Shown here piece after piece: positions 41,920 to 49,841 of a stretch of 64,000 bases of DNA. Both the position numbers and the translations under genes were made by a program. The notes below the pieces were generated by a model. The model was not told the DNA's origin and did no database searches. It was given only the letters and a program-made list of their open reading frames with translations. This DNA is from Candidatus Omnitrophota bacterium (GTDB lineage: Bacteria > Ratteibacteria > UBA8468 > B48-G9 > DTJG01): contig JAMWCD010000002.1 in the NCBI GenBank assembly GCA_023818965.1, positions 80,817-144,816 on the forward strand, given 5' to 3'. Each line of letters starts with the position of its first letter. The stretch's first letter is position 1.

Positions 41920-42939
41920 ATGGATAAAAAGAACAAAAAAACTTTAATTCTTCTTGTGGTTCTGCTTTTGATATTTGTTTTTACCCTCACCAGGGCACTT
42001 AAACCTGTCAAACCAAAAACAATCACGATAAATCCCCAGAATAAAGAAGGAGAAAAAAATGCTGTTGTGCAACAACCAGAAAAGGATGAACTGTTCAGTT
42101 TTGAAGAAATAGATACGACAATAAAAAAGGTTCAAACACTTGTCAAAAATATTGAGGAGTCAGAAAAGCAGGTAGTTAAAATTGAAACGAATAAAGATCC
42201 ATTTCAAAAGCCGATAACAAAAAATTATGATGTTGAAAAGGTTCAGGTTTCAAGTATTCTTATACCCGAAGTCCCTGTTGCGCCGGATTTCAAGGTTTCA
42301 GGAATTATTTATGATAAGAACAGACCCATGGCAATCATTGATGATGAAATAAAATCAGAAAAGGAAATAAAATCGGGCTATACCATAGAAAAAATCCTGC
42401 CTGATAGAGTAATCCTGAGTTATAAAGATAAACAATTTACTTTGTTTGTGAACAATGGAAAAAATTTTGAAAATACCAACCTTCGTATTTCTGATGCCAG
42501 TAATGATACAGGAGTATCTGTTGCTACACAAAATACTACTGGTCTAATTGACAGTAAGAGAAACGAAAATAGAATCGCAATGATAAGCGGAAATCTTTCA
42601 GAAGATACTTCTGTCCTTAAAGAAAGTAGCATAGCTACTGCACAAATTGATAGCACAGAACAGGAAAAAATTTTCACCATTCAGGTTGCTTCATTTGCAG
42701 AAAACAAAAAGGATATGGCTATTAATTTTGCAAAAAAACTGATTTCAGATGGTTATGAGGATGTGAGAGTGGAAAAAATTAATGGAATGTATACAATTAG
42801 AATTGGTAAATCCAGTGAAAAAGATGACCTAATTCCGCTATATGAACAGATAAAACAGTATTCTGAAACAAGTTTTTTAAGAAAAGCATTGTATGTCAGG
42901 GAAAGAATAATATTTGACAACGTAAGTATGAACATGTGA
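41920..42939 (+). CDS. PilP/GspC-like pilus protein with C-terminal SPOR-like domain
   Basis: TM + DPFQKP..FKVSGIIYDKNRPMAIIDDEI..YTIEKILPDRVILSYKDKQFTL; C-terminal FTIQVASFAENKKDMAINFAKKLISDGYEDVRVEKINGMYTIRIGK. Confidence 0.72.
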   Translation: MDKKNKKTLILLVVLLLIFVFTLTRALKPVKPKTITINPQNKEGEKNAVVQQPEKDELFSFEEIDTTIKKVQTLVKNIEESEKQVVKIETNKDPFQKPITKNYDVEKVQVSSILIPEVPVAPDFKVSGIIYDKNRPMAIIDDEIKSEKEIKSGYTIEKILPDRVILSYKDKQFTLFVNNGKNFENTNLRISDASNDTGVSVATQNTTGLIDSKRNENRIAMISGNLSEDTSVLKESSIATAQIDSTEQEKIFTIQVASFAENKKDMAINFAKKLISDGYEDVRVEKINGMYTIRIGKSSEKDDLIPLYEQIKQYSETSFLRKALYVRERIIFDNVSMNM

Positions 42940-42946
42940 GGTCAAT

Positions 42947-44671
42947 ATGAACACAATAAGAAAAATTGCGGTCTGTATTTTAGTTTTTGGTCTTACTGTT
43001 ACTTTTGCATCACAGAAAATAGAATCATTAACATTCAATCAAACAAAACTTTCGCTTGTTCTTGAAATCATCAGCAAGAAAACAGGAATAAAACTCATAA
43101 CAAGCTCTGAACTTGCTGATAAACCGATCACAGCATATCTTGAAAATGTATCAGCAGACGAAGCGATTGACAGCATCCTCAGTGCCAATGGACTGTTCAG
43201 GGAAAAATTAAAGGACTCTGATGTTTACCTTGTTTATTCTGAACAAAAGAAAGCAGAATCTCAGCCAATCAGTACCTGTTTTCAATTAAAACATGCATTT
43301 GCCAGGGATATTGCGAATGAATTGAAAAATCTTGGTTTTGAGAAAAATATTACTGTTGATGGTCGAACAAATATGTTGATTGTAAAAGATACTCCTTCAA
43401 ACATTGAAATAATCAGGTCTATAATTGAACACATTGATGTTGAACATCAGGCGAGCCCAGTAAAAACTTCTGTTTATCCACTCAAATATGTTCGTGCAGG
43501 AGATATCTGGCCCATAGTACTTTCAGTTATCAAGAAAAACAAAGGTGAAAAAGATACTGAATCAAAAGCAACAATTACCATTGATACAAATGCGAAAGAA
43601 ACAGGAGACCTTGGAACAGCAACAGCAGGTTCAAGTTCTGGAAGTACTTCAGGAACCACAACAGGATCGACCACCAGTTCTGGAACAGCAACTGGCTCTG
43701 GCACAACAACAGGTTCATCCTATGCCTATCCTACCCTGACAGGACAGAGAGATCGAACAATCAGCGGCAAGGTTCAGATTTCAACTGATATGTCAACAGG
43801 GTTTTCTATTCTTCCTGATGAAAGAACAAATAGCTTAATTCTTGTAGGAACACAGGATTTTCTTGATGAGATTAAACTTATTATTTCTTCACTTGATAAA
43901 CCAGTACCACAGGTTTCAATTGAAGCAATGATTGTTGAACTAACAGATGATGCAACAAAATCAATCGGAATCACATGGGGCAACAGTACCACTGGATTGG
44001 GAAATGTTTCTGGTGGATTCACAACAACCATTACTACTGATTCAATTACAGGTGTAAGAGGACACAAAATTGAAGAAAATCTTACATGGTCAGGTCTTGT
44101 TGCAAATATCAAGGCACTTCAGTCAAAGGGGGAAGCCAATATTCTTGCAAATCCAAGGGTAACAACACTAAATGGAACTCCTGCAACAATTCGTATCACA
44201 AATAGAATTCCTGTTGCACCAGTTGTTACAACAACAAGCACTGGTGGAACAGGCACCACTGTCACACAGTATGAATACAGAGACATAGGAATTATCCTTG
44301 TTGCAGTGCCATATGTTGGTAATGATAATACTGTAACAATGGAAGTTTCTCCACAGGTTTTTGCTGCAAAACAATCTGCGTTTTTCAAGGATGCTGTTGA
44401 AACATCTGAAAGGTCAACATTAACAAAGGTAATGGTAAAAGACGGAGAAACAATTGTTATTGGTGGACTTTTAAGCACAGAAAATATTAAAGGAGAAAAT
44501 AAATTCCCGATCTTAGGAGATGTTTTTCCATTTCTATTCAGCAGTAAAAACCGCCAGATGAAAAAAACAGACCTTGTAATATTTTTAACCCCACGCATCA
44601 TTACTGAACAAATAAGTAAGAAAATTTCTGAAGAAGAAAAAATTCGCACAAAAACTGAAAAAGGAAAATAA
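42947..44671 (+). CDS. pilQ: type IV pilus / type II secretion secretin
   Basis: Signal peptide, secretin N domains, VSIEAMIVELTDDATKSIGITWG, VMVKDGETIVIGGLLSTENIKGENKFPILGDVFPFLFSSKNRQMKKTDLVIFLTPRII. Confidence 0.94.
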   Translation: MNTIRKIAVCILVFGLTVTFASQKIESLTFNQTKLSLVLEIISKKTGIKLITSSELADKPITAYLENVSADEAIDSILSANGLFREKLKDSDVYLVYSEQKKAESQPISTCFQLKHAFARDIANELKNLGFEKNITVDGRTNMLIVKDTPSNIEIIRSIIEHIDVEHQASPVKTSVYPLKYVRAGDIWPIVLSVIKKNKGEKDTESKATITIDTNAKETGDLGTATAGSSSGSTSGTTTGSTTSSGTATGSGTTTGSSYAYPTLTGQRDRTISGKVQISTDMSTGFSILPDERTNSLILVGTQDFLDEIKLIISSLDKPVPQVSIEAMIVELTDDATKSIGITWGNSTTGLGNVSGGFTTTITTDSITGVRGHKIEENLTWSGLVANIKALQSKGEANILANPRVTTLNGTPATIRITNRIPVAPVVTTTSTGGTGTTVTQYEYRDIGIILVAVPYVGNDNTVTMEVSPQVFAAKQSAFFKDAVETSERSTLTKVMVKDGETIVIGGLLSTENIKGENKFPILGDVFPFLFSSKNRQMKKTDLVIFLTPRIITEQISKKISEEEKIRTKTEKGK

Positions 44672-44673
44672 GA

Positions 44674-45027
44674 ATGCAGAAAAAAGCATTCACAATCATT
44701 GAGTTCCTTCTTGCATTTGTAATTATTTCCATTGCATTGATCGGTGGTTCTGCCTTTTTTTATGCCAATGCCAAAAACATTGTACATTCTGATATTACAC
44801 GACTTGCAACATGGAAGGCAATAGAAAAAATTGAAACATTAAAAGCAACAGATTATTCTCAAATCCCTGTGGGAACAACAACAGAAAATATTACAATGGG
44901 AAATACACAGGCACAGAGAATCACAATAGTCACTGAAGACACATCTGTCTCATTAAAAACAGTAAATGTGCAGGTTGTCTGGAATAATAGTAATATCAGT
45001 TTATCAACGATGATTGCAAAACAATGA
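44674..45027 (+). CDS. minor pilin-like protein (PilV-like) with Ala at -1
   Basis: MQKKAFTIIEFLLAFVIISIALIGGSAFF. Confidence 0.78.
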   Translation: MQKKAFTIIEFLLAFVIISIALIGGSAFFYANAKNIVHSDITRLATWKAIEKIETLKATDYSQIPVGTTTENITMGNTQAQRITIVTEDTSVSLKTVNVQVVWNNSNISLSTMIAKQ

Positions 45028-45494
45028 AACCATTGAAATTTTTTAAAAAACGATGCGGAATAACTCTCATTGAATTGATGGTCGTTTTGATTCTTGGTTC
45101 ACTTGCAATTTTTTCTGTAAGCAGTATTGTTATTGAATCATATAAAGAATGGAAAAGAAGCAAGGATGTAGTTTCTCTTCAGGTTGATCTTGACCTTGCA
45201 TCTCATATGATTAAAAGTATCCTCGAGGAGGCAGATGATGTTTCTGTGGATGAAACAGGTAATCATATCATTGCCAGTAATCATTCTTACTGGATTCAGG
45301 AATTCTATCCTGATCCTGCAAATCCAAATATTCTAATCTGGAAAAATTCAAAAACAGGAGAAACACAGCAAGTGATTACAACATTAAAAAGCATAAGTTT
45401 CACAGAAGAAAATAACCTTGTTACAGTGACACTTGAAGTTCAGAAAGGAACAAAAATAATGAGTAATTCTTTTTCTGTTTTTATGAGGAATTGA
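45024..45494 (+). CDS. minor pilin-like protein (PilW-like)
   Basis: KRCGITLIELMVVLILGSLAIFSVSSIVIES. Confidence 0.8.
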   Translation: MKPLKFFKKRCGITLIELMVVLILGSLAIFSVSSIVIESYKEWKRSKDVVSLQVDLDLASHMIKSILEEADDVSVDETGNHIIASNHSYWIQEFYPDPANPNILIWKNSKTGETQQVITTLKSISFTEENNLVTVTLEVQKGTKIMSNSFSVFMRN

Positions 45495-46801
45495 AAATGA
45501 AAAACAAAGGATATCTTCTGCCAATGGCTATCATTTTCATTTTGATTTCCCTGATCATGGGTATGGGTATTTTGTATCTTGGTGGAAGTGAGCAAATTGC
45601 TGCGATAAAACGGTATCACCAGGAACGAGCATTTTATATTGCAGAAGCAGGCATTAATAGAGCATTTGCTTATAAAAAAGCAAATGAATCATGGCATCCT
45701 GAACCAGGTCAAATCAGTTTCGGAGGTGGCTGGTTTCAGGTGACAGAATCAATTCAGGGAGAAACAATAATTTTTACTTCCACTGGTAATTACAAAAATT
45801 CAGTAGCACAGGTTTCTCTGATTACTTATAGAACACCAGGTTCAGGAGGTGGAGGCAGGGGTGGTTCATTCGGACAGGGATTATTCGGAAATCAATCAGT
45901 CACAATTTACAATAACGCCTGGATTGATAGTTACGACTCAAGATTAGGACCATATGGACCACAAAATAGAGGAAATCATGGAGATACAGGAAGCAAGGGC
46001 TCAATTTATCTCTACAACAATGCTCATATTTACGGAACAGCCATGGTTGAAAATGGTCCTCAGTATCTTACAATTGGTAATGGAGCAACAGTTTCTGATA
46101 GCGACCTTTATCATAATTTTGGTGACCCATTAAATAATCTTCCACCTGTGGTTGTTCCACAGGATTTAACATCATTACCATATCCTGTTCAGGGAGACCC
46201 AAGAATTACAGGAAACTATACCCTTTCAAATGGTATTTTGACTGTAGGAAATAATAAAACCATAACAATTTCAGGCGGGGATTTCAGGTTTAAGAAAATA
46301 ACACTGAATAATAATTCAATTATGTATATCACTGGTAATTCAAGATTCTATATTGAATCTGCCATTACCCTTTCAAACAATAGCAACGTGATTATTCAAA
46401 ACAATAGCACAATCATCTGGTATCTTGGTAATCAGGGAACAACCTTTACTCCAACACTTGCTAACAACTCAGTTATTAATAATACTTCTTCAGCACCTGG
46501 CAATTTAAGAATTTATGTAGCAAGTAATAATACCAATATTACTCTCGCAAACAATGCTATGGCATTTAATGGGGTTATATACGCTCCAACATCATCAGTG
46601 ACACTTGCAAATAACAGTCAGTTTTTTGGAGGGATTGTATCAAAAACACTTACCCTTGTAAATAATGCTTCTGTTCATTATGATATTGCCTTGCGAGATA
46701 TAAATTTTCCTGAAGACCCTGGAAATAGTGGTGGCACTGGACCAGGAACAAGGGTCATTGTCCGCTGGACAAAACCTGACTGGTCACAGAGATTACAATA
46801 A
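45491..46801 (+). CDS. PilX-N-like protein with C-terminal Asn-ladder beta-helix-like repeat region
   Basis: KNKGYLLPMAIIFILISLIMGMGILYLGGSEQIAAIKRYHQERAFYIAEAGINRA; repeated NNS/NNA motifs spaced along the C-terminal half. Confidence 0.75.
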   Translation: MKMKNKGYLLPMAIIFILISLIMGMGILYLGGSEQIAAIKRYHQERAFYIAEAGINRAFAYKKANESWHPEPGQISFGGGWFQVTESIQGETIIFTSTGNYKNSVAQVSLITYRTPGSGGGGRGGSFGQGLFGNQSVTIYNNAWIDSYDSRLGPYGPQNRGNHGDTGSKGSIYLYNNAHIYGTAMVENGPQYLTIGNGATVSDSDLYHNFGDPLNNLPPVVVPQDLTSLPYPVQGDPRITGNYTLSNGILTVGNNKTITISGGDFRFKKITLNNNSIMYITGNSRFYIESAITLSNNSNVIIQNNSTIIWYLGNQGTTFTPTLANNSVINNTSSAPGNLRIYVASNNTNITLANNAMAFNGVIYAPTSSVTLANNSQFFGGIVSKTLTLVNNASVHYDIALRDINFPEDPGNSGGTGPGTRVIVRWTKPDWSQRLQ

Positions 46802-46836
46802 GATTTAAAAATCATTTTGAAAAACAGGATAACACA

Positions 46837-47892
46837 ATGGAATTTGTTGTATTTGAACCTGGTGAGAAATATCAAAGGAAAAACAGAAAATGGCAGGGAA
46901 TACCAGGAATTGAAAGAACCCCTGATGGAATCTTGTGGGTAACCTGGTACAGTGGTGGTCATGGTGAAGGACCTGATAATTATGTCATTGTTGTCTGCAG
47001 TAAAGATGGCGGAAAAACATGGTCAAAACCATTGCTTGCTATTGACCCACCTGATGACATCCGTGCCTTTGACCCGTGCCTCTGGGTCAGCCCTGATGAA
47101 AAATTACATTTATTCTGGAGTATGAGCAAAAACTGGTGGGATGGAATTGGTGGTGTATGGACAATGGTTGCAGAAAAAAATATTCAAGGTGACCTTGTCT
47201 GGAGCAAGCCATCAAGAATTGCTGATGGAATAATGATGAATAAACCTGTTGTTTTATCAACAGGAAAGGTGTTATTTCCGATTGCAGTGTGGAACAGAGA
47301 ACCATTTATTCCTGAAATGGAACATCTGCGATTCTCAAATGTTTATGTTTCTGGTGATTATGGAAAAACCATTGAACTACTTGGACAGGCAGATGTTCCA
47401 GATAGAACATGTGATGAACATATGATTGTCGAACTTTCTGATGGTTCATTGTGGATGCTTGTAAGAACATCTTATGGCATTGGTGAAAGTTTTTCATTTG
47501 ATATGGGAAAAACATGGACAAGAGGAAAACCATCTTCAATCAATGGACCTAATTCAAGATTTCACATAAGGAAATTAAAGTCAGGTAATATCCTGCTCAT
47601 CAATCACTCTGGTTTTACAGGAAAAAATCGTTCACACCTGACAGCATTATTGTCAGAAAACGATGGAAAAACATGGGATTATAAACTTCTCCTGGATGAA
47701 CGAAACAATGTTTCTTATCCTGATGCTATTGAATCAGATCGAAAAATATTTATCATATATGACCGCGACCGCTATGGAGAAAAAGAAATTCTTATGGCAA
47801 CAGTCACAGAAAATGATATAAAAGCAGGAAAAATCATTTCCCCTGGTTCCCAACTGAAAAAAATTGTTGACCCGCAACCATACGAGAAATAA
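46837..47892 (+). CDS. sialidase / BNR-Asp-box protein, no signal peptide
   Basis: Asp-box-like motifs SKDGGKTWSKP, SGDYGKTIELL, SFDMGKTWTRG, SENDGKTWDYK. Confidence 0.85.
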   Translation: MEFVVFEPGEKYQRKNRKWQGIPGIERTPDGILWVTWYSGGHGEGPDNYVIVVCSKDGGKTWSKPLLAIDPPDDIRAFDPCLWVSPDEKLHLFWSMSKNWWDGIGGVWTMVAEKNIQGDLVWSKPSRIADGIMMNKPVVLSTGKVLFPIAVWNREPFIPEMEHLRFSNVYVSGDYGKTIELLGQADVPDRTCDEHMIVELSDGSLWMLVRTSYGIGESFSFDMGKTWTRGKPSSINGPNSRFHIRKLKSGNILLINHSGFTGKNRSHLTALLSENDGKTWDYKLLLDERNNVSYPDAIESDRKIFIIYDRDRYGEKEILMATVTENDIKAGKIISPGSQLKKIVDPQPYEK

Positions 47893-48522
47893 ATGGAAAA
47901 CATATTATCACATTTTGCTTCTTTCATTGTTTCAGTAATTGAAAAAACAGGGTATCTTGGGGTCTTTATTTTGATGACCTTTGAGTCAGCATTAATTCCC
48001 ATCCCTTCTGAAATTACCATGCCATTTGCAGGTTATCTTGTTTCAATAAAAAAGATGAATATTCACATTCTTTCATTTGTTGGTGCTTTTGCAAATCTTG
48101 TTGGTTCTATAATGGCATACTGGCTTGGATTCTGGGCAGAAGAAAAAATGATCAGACAATGGGTTAAAAAACATGGAAAATTTATTTTATTGACAGAAGA
48201 TGACTATGAAAAATCAGAAAGATGGTTCAGAAGATTTGGAGACCCGATTGTTTTTTTTACAAGGATTACACCGGGAGTAAGAACATTTATATCATTACCA
48301 GCAGGAGTGGCAAAAACAAATTTTGTAAAATTCTGCATTTACACATTTCTGGGTTCACTGATATGGTGCTATTTTCTTTCGTATATTGGATTTTTTCTCG
48401 GACAGAACTGGAAACACATTGAGATGTATTATAGGAAATTTGAATTTTTGATTTTTTTTGCGATCGTTTCCGGAATTACATTGTATGTTTTCCACAAAAT
48501 AAAAAAAATAAAAAACAGTTGA
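47893..48522 (+). CDS. DedA family membrane protein
   Basis: FESALIPIPSEITMPFAGYLVS, RFGDPIVFFTRITPGVRTFISLPAGVAKTNFVKFCIYTFLGSLIWC. Confidence 0.94.
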   Translation: MENILSHFASFIVSVIEKTGYLGVFILMTFESALIPIPSEITMPFAGYLVSIKKMNIHILSFVGAFANLVGSIMAYWLGFWAEEKMIRQWVKKHGKFILLTEDDYEKSERWFRRFGDPIVFFTRITPGVRTFISLPAGVAKTNFVKFCIYTFLGSLIWCYFLSYIGFFLGQNWKHIEMYYRKFEFLIFFAIVSGITLYVFHKIKKIKNS

Positions 48523-48525
48523 TTA

Positions 48526-49167
48526 TTACCAGCCCTCCTTACCCTTTAATGGCACAAACTGACATCCTCCATAATTCTGTGTAGTCAACTTTCCTTTTCT
48601 TTTTATCCCCCTGATTAAACTCTGGGAGAAAAGATCCCCAACAGGAATAATGATTTTACCGTTTTCATCAAGTTGTTTTATCAGGGACTCAGGAATACTT
48701 GGAGCACCTGCTGTCACAATAATAATTTTATACGGTGCGAATTCCTCCCATCCTACTGTTCCATCAGCAACTTTTATTTTCACATGATAACCAAGTTTTT
48801 TAAGAACATTTTCTGCCCTTTCTGCCAGTTGTGGTATCCTTTCAACAGAATAAACCTCACAACCAAGTTCACATAGAATTGCTGATTGATAACCCGAGCC
48901 AGTTCCAATCTCAAGAACTTTGTCTCCATACTCTGGCTCTGCAAGTTCAGTCATAATCACCACCATGTACGGCTGACTGATGGTCTGCCCAAATCCGATA
49001 GGAAGGGGACAATCGTCATATGCAGACGTCTTTAATTCTTCAGGGACAAATTCTTCTCGAGGGACTTTCAAAAATGCTGATAGCACCCTTTCATCTTTTA
49101 TACCCCTTGCACGAATCTGTTGTTCCACCATTAAACGTCTTAATTCATTATAGTCAATTTTTTCCAT
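48526..49167 (-). CDS. pcm: protein-L-isoaspartate O-methyltransferase
   Basis: YDDCPLPIGFGQTISQPYMVVIMTELAE, VLEIGTGSGYQSAIL, IIVTAGAPSIPESLIKQL. Confidence 0.95.
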   Translation of the reverse strand: MEKIDYNELRRLMVEQQIRARGIKDERVLSAFLKVPREEFVPEELKTSAYDDCPLPIGFGQTISQPYMVVIMTELAEPEYGDKVLEIGTGSGYQSAILCELGCEVYSVERIPQLAERAENVLKKLGYHVKIKVADGTVGWEEFAPYKIIIVTAGAPSIPESLIKQLDENGKIIIPVGDLFSQSLIRGIKRKGKLTTQNYGGCQFVPLKGKEGW

Positions 49168-49837
49168 ACCCTGTAAGAATTTTCAAAATCATCAGAAAAA
49201 AATTCACTGTATCCTGAACAGGTTTGATTTTACTTCTTTTTTTATTGTATACCGTAGTAACAGGCACAGAAACAATTTTTACCCCCTTCCACGAGGCACG
49301 AAGAAGTATTTCTGTTTCTGTCTCAAAATGGTCAGTAATAAGCTTCATTTTTTCAACAACTTCTTTTCTGATGGCTCTGAATCCATTTTGAGAATCAGGT
49401 ATCCACTGACAGGCAAGAAGTGAGATCAACAGTGACATAGAAAGATTTGTGATTCTTCTGAGAAAGGGCATATTTGTTCCAATGATTTTTCTTTTTCCAA
49501 CAATAATTCCTGCCCTTTTATTCTTCCTCAGTGCTTTGAGAAAAATATGTATGTCAGAAGGAAGATGCTGACCATCCCCATCCATTGTGATAAACTGGTT
49601 AAAAGAAAGTTTTTTGAGATACGCAAATCCAGTTTTCAAAGCAGCACCCTTGCCCAGACATACTGGATGTCTTATTACAATGGCTCCGTTTTCCTCGGCA
49701 ATTTTCCCTGTATCATCGGTTGAACCATCATCAACAACAAATACATCTGGTACTATCTTTTTAACCTCTCTCACAAGATTCCCGATTGACTCTGCCTCAT
49801 TGTGCGCAGGTATTAAAATAGCAAGATTCTCTTCCAT
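49154..49837 (-). CDS. glycosyltransferase family 2
   Basis: AILIPAHNEAESIGNLVREV, FVVDDGSTDDTGKIAEENGA, TMDGDGQHLPSDI. Confidence 0.93.
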   Translation of the reverse strand: MEENLAILIPAHNEAESIGNLVREVKKIVPDVFVVDDGSTDDTGKIAEENGAIVIRHPVCLGKGAALKTGFAYLKKLSFNQFITMDGDGQHLPSDIHIFLKALRKNKRAGIIVGKRKIIGTNMPFLRRITNLSMSLLISLLACQWIPDSQNGFRAIRKEVVEKMKLITDHFETETEILLRASWKGVKIVSVPVTTVYNKKRSKIKPVQDTVNFFLMILKILTGYGKN

Positions 49838-49841
49838 AAAT

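Noticed and set aside
43620-43730. Ser/Thr/Gly-rich repeat resembling a minisatellite
   Set aside because: In-frame low-complexity linker of the secretin (GSSSGSTSGTTTGSTTSSG...), common in secretin inter-domain loops; no exact tandem DNA period seen.
45880-46690. Regularly spaced AAT/AAC-rich units that could suggest a repeat array or CRISPR
   Set aside because: Units are irregular and in coding frame (NNS/NNA motifs); no identical direct repeats with spacers. No CRISPR or cas genes seen anywhere.
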